A stretch of DNA of 64,000 nucleotides from FEN-1219 sp963713355 (GTDB taxonomy: Bacteria; Pseudomonadota; Gammaproteobacteria; Steroidobacterales; Rariloculaceae). The translations under genes and the position numbers were made by a program. Where the stretch lies: NCBI GenBank assembly GCA_963713355.1, contig CAVQLK010000006.1:558001-622000 (forward strand). The letters run 5' to 3'. Positions 1 to 8,073 of the stretch are shown in pieces (position 1 is the stretch's first letter; each line of letters begins with the position of its first letter). A model generated the notes under the pieces. It ran no database searches, had not been told where the DNA came from, and worked only from the letters and a program-made list of their open reading frames with translations.

Positions 1-1
1 C

Positions 2-769
2 GCGCGGCCCGGTGTCGACGCCGCGATCCTGACGTCGCCGACGCAGGTGCACGCGTCGCAGGCTGTCGAGGTCATGCGTGCCGGCAAGCATGTCGAGATC
101 GAGATCCCGATCGCCGATTCGCTCGCAGACGCGCGCAAGATTCACGAAACGCAAGTTGCGACCGGCAAGATCGCGATGGCGGGCCACACGCGCCGCTTCA
201 ACCCGTCGCATCAGTGGGTCGCGAACCGCATTCAGAAGGGCGAGCTCCGGCTCCAGCACCTCGTCGTGCAGACGTTCTTTTTCCGCCGCAAGAACATCAA
301 CCTCGAGGGTAAGCCGCGGAGCTGGACGGATCATCTTCTGTGGCACCACGCGTGCCACACCGTCGACCTGTTCCATTACCAGACCGGCGAGACGCCGTCC
401 GTCGTGCATGCGCTGCAAGGACCGCTGCACCCCGAGCTCGGGATCGCAATGGACATGAGCATCAGCATGCGCACGCCGTCGGGCGCGGCTTGCACGCTCG
501 CGCTGTCGTTCAACAACGACGGCCCGCAGGGCACGTTCTTCCGCTACATCTGCGACAACGGCACCTACGTCGCGCGCTACGACGACCTGTTCGACGGCAA
601 GGACCAGAAGATCGACTTGTCCGGAGTCGCGGTGTCGATGAACGGCATCGAGCTGCAGGATCGCGAGTTCGTCGCCGCGATTCGCGAAAAGCGCGAGCCG
701 AAGTCGAGTGTTGCGCAGGTGTTGCCGGCGATGGAGACGCTCGATCGGCTGGAGAAGCGTCTTGGCTGA
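2..769 (+). CDS. ligC: 4-carboxy-2-hydroxymuconate-6-semialdehyde dehydrogenase LigC, 5' partial
   Basis: NAD(P)-dependent oxidoreductase of the Gfo/Idh/MocA family. It oxidises the protocatechuate 4,5-cleavage product (as its hemiacetal) to 2-pyrone-4,6-dicarboxylate. The frame is open from the window edge, so the start and most of the Rossmann nucleotide-binding region lie upstream. Visible motifs are GKHVEIEIP (the family's EKP position, here EIP as I recall for LigC), GHTRRFNPSHQ, RSWTDHLLWHHACHTVDLF and FRYICDNGT, all close to Sphingobium LigC as remembered. ligI follows after 13 bases and ligAB lie 1.7 kb away on the other strand, which supports the pathway assignment over a generic family call. 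Only the first few dozen residues appear to be missing. Confidence 0.9.
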   Translation, partial: ARPGVDAAILTSPTQVHASQAVEVMRAGKHVEIEIPIADSLADARKIHETQVATGKIAMAGHTRRFNPSHQWVANRIQKGELRLQHLVVQTFFFRRKNINLEGKPRSWTDHLLWHHACHTVDLFHYQTGETPSVVHALQGPLHPELGIAMDMSISMRTPSGAACTLALSFNNDGPQGTFFRYICDNGTYVARYDDLFDGKDQKIDLSGVAVSMNGIELQDREFVAAIREKREPKSSVAQVLPAMETLDRLEKRLG

Positions 770-782
770 GATTCCGGTTTGC

Positions 783-1640
783 ATGGCGCCAGATCCCCAC
801 ACGCGGGTTCCGAAGTATCGCGCGCCCGCCGGGGCGTGCGACGCCCATTGCCACATTTTCGGGCCCGGCGCGAAATATCCGTACGCGCCCGATCGCAGCT
901 ACACGCCGCCGGACGCGCCGCTCGAGCGATTCGTAGAGCTTCAACAAACGCTCGGCCTGTCGCGGGCCGTGCTCGTCAACGCGAGCTGCCACGGCGTCGA
1001 CAACACGGTGATCCTCGACGCGATCGCGCAGAGCCGCGGCCGTTACCGTGGAGTCGCGAACGTCGACGAGAGCTTCACGGACAGCGACTTCGAAAAGCTG
1101 CATGCCGGCGGCATTCGCGGCATCCGCTTCAATTTCGTGCAGCACTTGGGCGGCACGCCGGACATGGGCGAGTTCCAGCGGCTCGTCGCGCGCGCCGCCG
1201 CGTTCGGCTGGCACGTCGTGCTGCACTTCGACGCCAAGGATCTGCTCGAGTTCGACTCGATGCTGCGCAAGCTGCCCGTGCCATTCATCATCGACCACAT
1301 GGGCCGCGTGCCGACGAAGGACGGGCTTACCCAAGAGCCGTTCAAGATCCTGCTGAACGTCGCGCGCATGGACAATTGCTGGATCAAGATCTGCGGCGCA
1401 GAGCGCATCTCGTCGCAGGGCCCGCCGTTCACGGATGCCGTGCCGTTCGCGCAGGCGATCCTCGAGGTCGCGCCGGACCGCGCACTGTGGGGCACGGACT
1501 GGCCGCACCCGAACATCAAGAAGCACATGCCGAACGACGGCGATCTCGTCGACTTGATTCCGCTGTTCATGCCCGATGCGGCGCTGCAGCGCCGAGTGCT
1601 CGTCGATAACCCGCAGCGGCTGTACGGCTTCACGGGTTAG
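783..1640 (+). CDS. ligI: 2-pyrone-4,6-dicarboxylate hydrolase LigI
   Basis: Amidohydrolase-superfamily lactonase that opens 2-pyrone-4,6-dicarboxylate to 4-oxalomesaconate, the step after LigC. The protein is 285 aa. An N-terminal DAHCHIFGP carries the family's paired histidines, followed by RGIRFNFVQ, VIDHMGR, and a C-terminal WGTDWPHPN with the catalytic aspartate. The layout matches LigI and differs from the broader TIM-barrel hydrolases by the Tyr/Arg-rich N-terminal segment VPKYRAPAGACDAHCH. ATG 783 is chosen. An in-frame TTG at 762 inside the end of ligC would add 7 residues. The close spacing to ligC suggests co-transcription. Confidence 0.92.
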   Translation: MAPDPHTRVPKYRAPAGACDAHCHIFGPGAKYPYAPDRSYTPPDAPLERFVELQQTLGLSRAVLVNASCHGVDNTVILDAIAQSRGRYRGVANVDESFTDSDFEKLHAGGIRGIRFNFVQHLGGTPDMGEFQRLVARAAAFGWHVVLHFDAKDLLEFDSMLRKLPVPFIIDHMGRVPTKDGLTQEPFKILLNVARMDNCWIKICGAERISSQGPPFTDAVPFAQAILEVAPDRALWGTDWPHPNIKKHMPNDGDLVDLIPLFMPDAALQRRVLVDNPQRLYGFTG

Positions 1641-1696
1641 CGGTTAACATCTGGCGGCGTTCGGCCGCATCTCAGCTAATAAGAAGGAGAACCGAG

Positions 1697-2446
1697 ATGA
1701 AGATCCACGCCATGAGCGGTGCTTGCCTTGCAGTGTTTCTGGTGGCAACGGCCAGCGCCCAAGAGACGAATCTCACGCGCAGCGAAGTTGCGGCCATCAA
1801 GGCCAAGATCGTCACCGTGCAGCAGGCGATGGGCGGCGATCCGGCTGGCTATCTCAGGGAGTCCGAGGACTTCGATCTGCCGACGGAGTTCAATCGCGCT
1901 GAGGGCGGCAAGTATTGGCCGATCACCTCGGGAGTTTCACTGCGTTACGGGGATCGCGGCAGTGCCGAAGCGCAGGCCAACATGGAGAAAGCGGCCACGG
2001 AATATCAGACCAAGATGGCTGCCGCCGTGGCGAGTGGCAACGTCGCGGACATCACACGGATGAGCGAGGAGCTCACACGCATGCAGGCCGCCGCGATGGC
2101 TCCTGCCGAGCGGAAGGAGCCGATGAACGTCTACGTTCGGCTCAACCAAAATCCGACGGCCGGTATCGATCCCGATGCAGTCGTGCTCGAGCAGCCCGGC
2201 GTCATCGCGCTGCGAGACAAAGGGCAGGGCGAGCGAGGCGACGTGACGGTTTACCTCGACCCCGTCGCCCTGAAGGCGACCGAGGAGCTGTCGAAGATCG
2301 AGCTCAGGACCGCCAACGACGGCGTCACGAACAAAACCGGCGTGTTCCACGTCGTCATTCAACTGAACGGCACGCTGGCCGATCTCGAGGCCTGGGTGCA
2401 GAAGTTCGACTTCGACGCCATGCTCGGCGTCATCGACCCGCAGTAG
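1697..2446 (+). CDS. Hypothetical secreted protein
   Basis: I do not recognise this 249-aa protein. It opens with a clear Sec signal peptide (MKIHAMSGACLAVFLVATASAQ, cleavage likely after SAQ), preceded by an AGGAG-type ribosome site about 8 bases before the ATG. The mature part has a helical, Gln/Ala/Met-rich stretch (residues about 95-140) and then a segment rich in beta-strand formers with LNQNPTAGIDPDAV and VTVYLDPVALKATEEL. The mature part has no cysteine, no membrane segment and no catalytic motif that I can name. It sits downstream of ligI but is separated by 56 bases and has its own good ribosome site, so a role in aromatic catabolism is not implied. Confidence 0.75.
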   Translation: MKIHAMSGACLAVFLVATASAQETNLTRSEVAAIKAKIVTVQQAMGGDPAGYLRESEDFDLPTEFNRAEGGKYWPITSGVSLRYGDRGSAEAQANMEKAATEYQTKMAAAVASGNVADITRMSEELTRMQAAAMAPAERKEPMNVYVRLNQNPTAGIDPDAVVLEQPGVIALRDKGQGERGDVTVYLDPVALKATEELSKIELRTANDGVTNKTGVFHVVIQLNGTLADLEAWVQKFDFDAMLGVIDPQ

Positions 2447-2512
2447 CAGCCCGGGCGACAATCTAGCGCGCCGCGAAGCCGCTCGCGGGCGAGGCCGTCG
2501 AGCCGCCGTCGG

Positions 2513-3352
2513 CTACGCGGCCTCGAGAATGATGTGGCCGACGCCCGTCGATGACGCGGGCACGTGATAGAAGCGGTAGACCTCGCGCGCGCGCTCGCCG
2601 AGCGCGCCGCGCATGATCAGCCACATGACGAGCTCGATCGCCTCGGCGCCGGCGTCACGCAGGTACTCGAGCGGCGGGATGCGCGCGAGCCGCTCGGGGT
2701 CGCGCGTGAGGCCGTCGAGGAACGCTTTGTCGAAGGGCGAGTTGATCAGCCCGGCGCGCGGGCCCTGAATCTGGTGCGACATGCCGCCGGTGCCGAAGAT
2801 CACGACGCGCAAGTCCTCGTGCCAGCTCTCGACGGCCTTCTTGATCGCTTTGCCGAGCTGATAGCAGCGGTTGCCCGTCGGCGCGGGATACTGCACGACG
2901 TTCACGGCGAGCGGGATAACGCGAACGGGCCACTCATTCGGCTGGCCATAGAGCAGCGACAACGGCACCGTGAGACCGTGGTCGACCTGCATCTCGTTGA
3001 CGATCGTCATGTCGAACTCGTCGAGCACCAGCGACTGCACCATATGCGCGGCGAGCTCGGGATATCCCTTGACTACGGGGACGGGCCGCGCGCCCCAGCC
3101 TTCGTCGGCGATCGGGAACTCGGCGCCGCAGCCGAGCGCGAACGTCGGAATGATTTTGAAATCGAACGCGTTGACGTGATCGTTGTAGACGACGATCGCA
3201 ACGTCGGGCGCCGTCTCGGCCATCCATTTTTTTGATGGATCGTAACCCTTGAACAGCGGCGTCCAGTACGGCTCGGCCGTCTTGCCATTGTCCACGGCGG
3301 CGCCGAGCGCCGGCGTGTGGGACGTGCCGATGCCGGCGATGATCTTTGCCAT
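2513..3352 (-). CDS. ligB: Protocatechuate 4,5-dioxygenase beta subunit LigB
   Basis: Catalytic subunit (279 aa) of the type II, non-heme Fe(II) extradiol dioxygenase. It cleaves protocatechuate to 4-carboxy-2-hydroxymuconate-6-semialdehyde, the LigC substrate. The N-terminus MAKIIAGIGTSHTPALGAA places a His at position 12, the known iron ligand position in LigB. VYNDHVNAF carries the second His, and the C-terminal half has the GTGGMSHQIQG motif with another catalytic His. The ATG overlaps the ligA stop by one base (TGATG on the minus strand), so the subunits are probably translationally coupled. An upstream extension of the open frame into ligA is an artefact. Confidence 0.95.
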   Translation of the reverse strand: MAKIIAGIGTSHTPALGAAVDNGKTAEPYWTPLFKGYDPSKKWMAETAPDVAIVVYNDHVNAFDFKIIPTFALGCGAEFPIADEGWGARPVPVVKGYPELAAHMVQSLVLDEFDMTIVNEMQVDHGLTVPLSLLYGQPNEWPVRVIPLAVNVVQYPAPTGNRCYQLGKAIKKAVESWHEDLRVVIFGTGGMSHQIQGPRAGLINSPFDKAFLDGLTRDPERLARIPPLEYLRDAGAEAIELVMWLIMRGALGERAREVYRFYHVPASSTGVGHIILEAA

Positions 3353-3765
3353 CAACCCTTCCTCTCGGACTTCGATCGCCAGCCGTCGGGTGAGCGCCCG
3401 CCGCCGAGCATCATCTTCACGTAGTCGCTTTCGGAAACGCCGGCCATCTTCGACGCCATGTGCTGATACGACTTCTTGTCCGTGAACGCGAGCTTGACAA
3501 TCGCGTACGAAACGCCGCCGAGCTCGAGGAGCATGTTCCAGTCCCGCTTCAGCACCGCCTCGCGCTGCTCTTCGGTCATCGGAAACTTCTGCAGATACTT
3601 GCGCTCGTCGGCGAGGAACTCGGCGCGATTCTCCGCTTTCATCAGGGAGTAGAAGAATGCGTTGAGATGATAGCCCTTGCGAGCGCGCTGGGCGTCGAAG
3701 ACCCACGTGCCGGGGATATCGTCGTACTCGGGAACGTCCTCGAACTCTTCCGGTTTCTTACTCAT
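3352..3765 (-). CDS. ligA: Protocatechuate 4,5-dioxygenase alpha subunit LigA
   Basis: Small (137 aa) helical subunit that caps the LigB active site. Diagnostic segments are DDIPGTWVFDAQRARKGYHL, SLMKAENRAEF and the C-terminal MMLGGGRSPDGWRS, very like Sphingobium LigA. The start is set at the ATG before SKKPEEF. The longer upstream frame reads into low-complexity sequence. It is followed directly by ligB with a one-base overlap. A VOC-type extradiol dioxygenase lies upstream on the same strand, so the three may form one transcript. Confidence 0.95.
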   Translation of the reverse strand: MSKKPEEFEDVPEYDDIPGTWVFDAQRARKGYHLNAFFYSLMKAENRAEFLADERKYLQKFPMTEEQREAVLKRDWNMLLELGGVSYAIVKLAFTDKKSYQHMASKMAGVSESDYVKMMLGGGRSPDGWRSKSERKG

Positions 3766-3797
3766 GTGTTGATGAGACCCGCTCGGCTCCGTTCGTG

Positions 3798-4748
3798 TCA
3801 ACTCTTGCGCTCGATCGTGTCGGCCGTTTGGATTCCCTTGTACAACAGCGAGTCGGCCATGCCCTCGGCCAAGCACCACTCGGCGAAGAGTTCGGGTGTC
3901 TGCTGAAACACGCCGGGCTGCCAGCGCTCGTCGACGACGTCGGAGTCGAAGTCGTACTCGGCGGCGCCGCCGCAGGGGCTATGGAAATACCAGAAGTAGC
4001 ACGACGATACCGGGTGGCGGCCGGGGCCGAGCGCGGTGCGCCAGCCGCGGCGCGTCATGTTGAGCCCACCGCCGAACAGCTCGTGAATGCTGCCGAGCTC
4101 GAACGCGAGATGGTGAAAGCCGCGTTTCTTGCCGACGTCGAGCAAGAACAGATCATGGTGGTGATTCGAGGCTCCGCCGCGCAGGAAGTACCCGCGGCCC
4201 GGATAGCTGTCGCTCGCAATGAAGCCCAGCCGTTCCGTGTAGAAGGGCACGATCTTGTCGACGGCGTCGATCATGAAGACCGTGTGCGTCATCTCGACTG
4301 GCGCGGCCGACTTGAAGAACTCGCCGCGGGTGTTGATGCGGTCGGGATGCCCTGGCGTGTTGAACTTGAGCTCCGGCGCCGCGACAGGCGTGCGCTGCGC
4401 GACGCGGAACGCGATGCCGAACCCGAGCGGGTCCCGCGCGTGCACGGTCCCGTCGGCGTCGACGTGCACGGGGCGGTCGCGCTCGAGCTCCGCGGCGATC
4501 GCCTGCAGGTCCGCCTTCGACTTAACGCCGAAGACTGCTTCGCGTTGCGTCGCGCCGTGCTCGATCGGCTGCGGCAGCTTGGGGTCGTTCGCGTCGCGCA
4601 GCACGACCGTCGAGCCGTTCTTGCAGCTGAAGACGGTAGAACCGTCGGCGGCCGTGCTTTCGCTGAGCCCGAAGTCCGTCCAAAAGCGGCGGCATGCCGC
4701 GAGGTCCGTGATGCCGAAAGTGACGGAGTCTAAATTGGTGACGTTCAT
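3798..4748 (-). CDS. VOC-family extradiol ring-cleavage dioxygenase
   Basis: A 316-aa protein with two vicinal-oxygen-chelate modules, the size and layout of type I extradiol dioxygenases (2,3-dihydroxybiphenyl or catechol 2,3-dioxygenase type). Module 1 starts with LDSVTFGITDLAACRRFW. Module 2 carries metal-ligand-like positions: MTHTVFMID (His), FHHLAFELG (His) and YFHSPCGGAAEYDFDSD (Glu). The second module is therefore the likely Fe(II) site. It lies 32 bases upstream of ligA on the same strand, so it may open a second catechol-type substrate feeding the same pathway. The exact substrate cannot be read. A non-oxidising VOC enzyme is less likely given the HHLAF and AEYD motifs. Confidence 0.8.
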   Translation of the reverse strand: MNVTNLDSVTFGITDLAACRRFWTDFGLSESTAADGSTVFSCKNGSTVVLRDANDPKLPQPIEHGATQREAVFGVKSKADLQAIAAELERDRPVHVDADGTVHARDPLGFGIAFRVAQRTPVAAPELKFNTPGHPDRINTRGEFFKSAAPVEMTHTVFMIDAVDKIVPFYTERLGFIASDSYPGRGYFLRGGASNHHHDLFLLDVGKKRGFHHLAFELGSIHELFGGGLNMTRRGWRTALGPGRHPVSSCYFWYFHSPCGGAAEYDFDSDVVDERWQPGVFQQTPELFAEWCLAEGMADSLLYKGIQTADTIERKS

Positions 4749-4768
4749 CCTGAGCGGTCCGATCCAAG

Positions 4769-5851
4769 TTACGAGTCGAGCGAGCTCTCGAGCGCCACGC
4801 TCTTGACCAACGCGAACACCTCGTCTCCGGCCGATAGGCCGAGCTCATCGAGGGCATCACGGGTAATTCTCGCACGTAAGTGGTCGCCGTCGACGTCCAA
4901 CAGCAGCTCCACATTCATGTTGCTGCCATGCTCGATCAGGCGGATCTTGCCCACGAGGACGTTGCGAATGCTGATCTTTTCCGGGCGTACGGTCGCGATG
5001 GCCACGTCGCGAGCATGGATGCGGATCGGCCGCGTCGTGCCGACTTGCGCCGCCGCCATCGGCACCCGCAGTTGTTGCGTTCCTACGCGCAACGTTGCGA
5101 CGCCGTCGTCGTGCGCTGCTACGCGCGCGCGCAGCACGACGCCCGCCTCGAGCCCGCCCGTCAGTGCTCCTAAGTCGGTCCGTTCGAACACTTCGGCGAC
5201 GCTGCCAAAAGCCGCCACGCGTCCTTCCGTGAGCAAGACGACGTCGTTGGCGAGGCGCGCGACCTCGTCGAGATTGTGCGTGACGTAGAGGATCGGCACG
5301 CCGAAGGTCTGAGGAAGCGCCTCGATGTGCGGAAGAATCTCCCGCTTGCGCTTGACGTCGAGAGACGACAGCGGCTCGTCCATGAGCAGGAGCCGGGGGC
5401 TCGTCAGCAGCGCGCGAGCGATCGCGACGCGTTGTTGCTCTCCGCCGGAAAGAGACGGTGTGCGGCGCGCGAGGAGCGCAGTCAGGTCGAGCGCCTCGAT
5501 CGTCTCCTCGAGGCCTATCGACCTCCGCGCGCCCTTCACGCTGCGTCGCGACGCGAACTCGAGATTCTGCGCGACCGTCAGATGCGGAAACAGTCGGCCA
5601 TCCTGGAACACATAGCCGACGCTGCGCCGGTGAGTCGGCACACGCGACTCGCCGTTCTGCCACGTTTCGCCATCGAACGCGATTGTGCCGCTCGCCTCGC
5701 GCTCGAGCCCTGCGATGATGCGAAGCAGCGTCGTCTTGCCCGAGCCGCTCGGGCCGAACAGCGCCGTGATGCCCGATAGGGCGAGATCGAGCTCGACGCG
5801 CAAGACGAAGGCGGGCCGCGCGAGCGCTACATGCAGCGACAGCGTGCTCAT
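4769..5851 (-). CDS. modC: Molybdate ABC transporter ATP-binding protein ModC
   Basis: Cytoplasmic ATPase of the molybdate importer (360 aa). Walker A GPSGSGKTT is at residues 33-41, the signature LSGGEQQR is near 134, and Walker B LLMDEPLSSLD is near 155, with the H-loop in YVTHNLDEV. The C-terminal 65 residues (from about ISIRNVLVGKI to LVKSVAL) form the TOBE/MOP oxyanion-binding domain typical of ModC, which separates it from sulfate CysA-type ATPases. It begins 9 bases after modB. No modA binding protein is present in the flanks, which is unusual for a mod operon. Confidence 0.92.
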   Translation of the reverse strand: MSTLSLHVALARPAFVLRVELDLALSGITALFGPSGSGKTTLLRIIAGLEREASGTIAFDGETWQNGESRVPTHRRSVGYVFQDGRLFPHLTVAQNLEFASRRSVKGARRSIGLEETIEALDLTALLARRTPSLSGGEQQRVAIARALLTSPRLLLMDEPLSSLDVKRKREILPHIEALPQTFGVPILYVTHNLDEVARLANDVVLLTEGRVAAFGSVAEVFERTDLGALTGGLEAGVVLRARVAAHDDGVATLRVGTQQLRVPMAAAQVGTTRPIRIHARDVAIATVRPEKISIRNVLVGKIRLIEHGSNMNVELLLDVDGDHLRARITRDALDELGLSAGDEVFALVKSVALESSLDS

Positions 5852-5860
5852 ACAGAGGCG

Positions 5861-6565
5861 CTAGACGCGCACGAACGGCATGCGCCGATTCAGCGTGTAG
5901 ACCGAGAGGAGCACGATGAACGAGAACGCCAGAAGTCCCGCCGACAGCACGTGCGCTTGCGCGTAGTCGAGCGTCTCGACGTGCTCGTAGATCGCGATCG
6001 AGATGACTTTCGTGCTGCCTGGGATGTTGCCGCCGACCATGAGCACGACGCCGAACTCGCCGAGCGTGTGTGCAAAAGTCAGCACGGCGGCAGTCACGTA
6101 GCCGCGGAGCGCCATCGGCGCCGCGACGTTGAGAAACGCGTCGAACGGCCCGGCGCCCAGCGTCGCTGCAGCCTCGAGCGGAGTTCCGCCGACGGCCTCG
6201 AACGCGCCTTGCAGCGGTTGGACGGCGAACGGAAACGAGTACAGGACCGACGCGATGACGAGGCCAGCGAACGAGAACGTCAGCGTCGTGTCCGTGACCT
6301 CGAGCCACGCGCTTCCGAGAAAGCCGGCCGGTCCGAACAGTATCAACAGATAGAAGCCGAGCACCGTCGGGGGCAGCACCAACGGCATTGCAACGACGGC
6401 CTCGATAGCCGTGCGCAACTTGCTCCGCGTGAACGCGAGCCACCATGCGAGCGGCGTTGCTATGAGGAGCAACACCAAGACCGTCACGGTCGCGAGCTGC
6501 AGACTGAGCCAAACAGGTCCGAGCTCGAGCTCCGGCATCTCAGTCGTCCCGATGTGGCGGCCCAT
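5861..6565 (-). CDS. modB: Molybdate ABC transporter permease ModB
   Basis: Inner-membrane permease (234 aa) with about five hydrophobic segments. The cytoplasmic EAA loop reads EAAATLGAGPFDAFLNVAAP, the contact site for ModC. It also has VLPPTVLGFYLL and the conserved HTLGEFGVVLMVGGNIPG stretch diagnostic of ModB/CysT permeases. The start is at the ATG of MGRHIGTTEMPELEL; the internal Met at residue 10 is an alternative. The gene pairs with modC. Upstream on the same strand is a pilin gene, not modA, so the periplasmic molybdate-binding protein must be encoded elsewhere. Confidence 0.92.
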   Translation of the reverse strand: MGRHIGTTEMPELELGPVWLSLQLATVTVLVLLLIATPLAWWLAFTRSKLRTAIEAVVAMPLVLPPTVLGFYLLILFGPAGFLGSAWLEVTDTTLTFSFAGLVIASVLYSFPFAVQPLQGAFEAVGGTPLEAAATLGAGPFDAFLNVAAPMALRGYVTAAVLTFAHTLGEFGVVLMVGGNIPGSTKVISIAIYEHVETLDYAQAHVLSAGLLAFSFIVLLSVYTLNRRMPFVRV

Positions 6566-6649
6566 GTAGCCACGCGCTGCGCCGCATTGTCAACCGAGGA
6601 GCCGCGCTGGTTGAGGGCGCGGCTGGCGTCGGTCGCGAGTGACGCTCGG

Positions 6650-7174
6650 CTACGGCCGGCAGGATGTCGGCAGGTATTGGTCCGGAATGGTCGGTGGAAT
6701 GTATACGGCAGGGTTGAGGTCTCCCGCCGTGCCGATGGGGTCCAAGTCACCGCCGCCACCGGTCGGTATCGCCGCCGTGCCGCAGCGCCATACGACGCTC
6801 AAGTCGGCCGTCTCGTAGGGCGTGATCGTCAAGGTCAACTCGTGAATCAGTTCGTTGGCGTCGTGACCGAAAGTCAGGACCAGCACACCGTTATCGACCG
6901 CCACCGATTCGACATACTTACCGTGCGTGTCGGACGCGTTGGCCGTCATACCTGCGTCGAGCCGGTTCGCCGGGGCAGCGCCGCTATTGATGAAGGCTTC
7001 GGCGATCGTCGCTTTGCCGCTCGCCGCCATGTAAAGGCCCTCGGCTACCTGCGCGCGTATCGTGTAGGTCTGATAGGCCGGGATCGCAATGGCCGCGAGA
7101 ATGCCAATGATCGCGACGACGATCATGAGCTCGATCAGTGTGAACCCGGCGTGTTGCTTCGTTGGTTGGTTCAT
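6650..7174 (-). CDS. pilA: Type IVa major pilin-like protein
   Basis: Structural subunit of a type IV pilus (174 aa). The class IV leader is short (MNQPTKQHAG) and is followed by the prepilin peptidase site G/FTLIE with Glu5 of the mature protein. After that comes the hydrophobic helix MIVVAIIGILAAIAIPAYQ. Two cysteines near the C-terminus (WRCG and TSCR) would form the D-region disulfide loop. The region between them is Gly/Pro-rich, an unusual but plausible pilin tail. A sigma-54-type promoter lies 57 bases upstream, as in classical PilR-controlled pilA genes. No assembly genes (pilB, pilC, pilQ) are nearby, so the gene is an orphan here. Confidence 0.92.
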   Translation of the reverse strand: MNQPTKQHAGFTLIELMIVVAIIGILAAIAIPAYQTYTIRAQVAEGLYMAASGKATIAEAFINSGAAPANRLDAGMTANASDTHGKYVESVAVDNGVLVLTFGHDANELIHELTLTITPYETADLSVVWRCGTAAIPTGGGGDLDPIGTAGDLNPAVYIPPTIPDQYLPTSCRP

Positions 7175-7230
7175 TGGATGCGGTTTACGGTTGCGCGCCC
7201 GTCGCGCTGCGAATCATGTAAGGAGTACAT

Positions 7231-7247
7231 AGCAAGCCGCATGCCAG
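7231..7247 (-). promoter_or_regulatory. Predicted sigma-54 (RpoN) promoter of the pilin gene
   Basis: On the minus strand the 17 bases read CTGGCATGCGGCTTGCT. The consensus is YTGGCACGRNNNTTGCW, with the essential GG (-24) and GC (-12) at the correct spacing. Two positions deviate: T for C in CACG, and C for R. The -12 element lies about 57 bases before the pilin ATG, giving a leader of roughly 45 bases. Sigma-54 control by PilS/PilR is the rule for type IVa pilins in gammaproteobacteria. Confidence 0.7.
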
Positions 7248-7354
7248 GCCACGGCGCGAAGCCATTCGGCCGCTCCTGGGCCGCGTTATGTTCATTCGAG
7301 GTGACGGTGTTCGTCAGATAAAGACGCTGTGCTCGCTTATGTCGCGACGTCACA

Positions 7355-7975
7355 TCAGGCGCGATCGCCTGGGCGGCCGATCATCGACAAGAACTCCGCC
7401 CGCGTGCGCGGATCGGAGCGAAAGTGCCCCAGCAGCTGGCTCGTGATCATCGACACGCCGTACTTGCGTACGCCGCGCGTCGTCATGCATTGATGGACAC
7501 CTTCTATTACGACTCCAACACCGCGCGGTTTCAGCACGTCCTGAATGCAGTGCGCGATCTGGGCCGTCAGGGATTCCTGCACCTGCAGCCGTCGCGCGAA
7601 CGTCTCGACGACGCGTGCCAGCTTGCTGATGCCGACGACCTTGCGATCCGGAAGGTAACCGATGTGCACCTTGCCGATGATCGGGGCCATGTGGTGCTCG
7701 CAATGCGACTCGAAGCTGATGTCGCGCAGCACGATCATCTCGTCGTAGCCGTCGACCTCGCGGAACGTGCGCCGCAGGAACTCGATGGGATCATCGTTAT
7801 AGCCGCTGAACCAGTCTTCGTAGGCGCGGACGACGCGGCCCGGCGTGCCAGTGAGCCCTTCGCGATCGGGATCGTCCCCGATCCATTGCAGCAGCGTGCG
7901 TACGGCCGCCTCGGCTTCGGCGCGAGCGGGCTTGATCGTGCTGGCTTTGGCAGTGCTTCGTTTGCGGCGGGTCAC
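7355..7975 (-). CDS. folE: GTP cyclohydrolase I
   Basis: Converts GTP to 7,8-dihydroneopterin triphosphate, the first step of tetrahydrofolate (and queuosine precursor) synthesis. The 206-aa size is normal. The zinc site is visible as SHCEHHMAPIIG (Cys and His ligands) and HQCMTTRG (second Cys). LPDRKVVGISKLARVVETFARRLQVQE is the GTP-binding and oligomer core. The N-terminal 15 residues are basic and non-conserved. It is transcribed away from xdhC with a 98-base divergent spacer. It is the TypeIA, zinc-dependent form, not FolE2. Confidence 0.96.
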   Translation of the reverse strand: MTRRKRSTAKASTIKPARAEAEAAVRTLLQWIGDDPDREGLTGTPGRVVRAYEDWFSGYNDDPIEFLRRTFREVDGYDEMIVLRDISFESHCEHHMAPIIGKVHIGYLPDRKVVGISKLARVVETFARRLQVQESLTAQIAHCIQDVLKPRGVGVVIEGVHQCMTTRGVRKYGVSMITSQLLGHFRSDPRTRAEFLSMIGRPGDRA

Positions 7976-8073
7976 TACGTTCGTCTCGTTTGCGGCAGTC
8001 TAAGTGCGCGTCCTAGGTGGTGCAACCGAGGGATCGCGCTGGCATATTGCCGCAACGTTCGTCGAGAGCACGC

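Noticed and set aside
6601..6623. Hairpin GCCGCGC...GCGCGGC after the pilin gene as a terminator
   Set aside because: The stem is good but no T-run follows on the minus strand, so it is not called as an intrinsic terminator.
5831..7321. 496-codon plus-strand open frame opposite modB and pilA
   Set aside because: It spans two well-supported minus-strand genes in antisense and has Arg/Glu/His-rich low-complexity composition.
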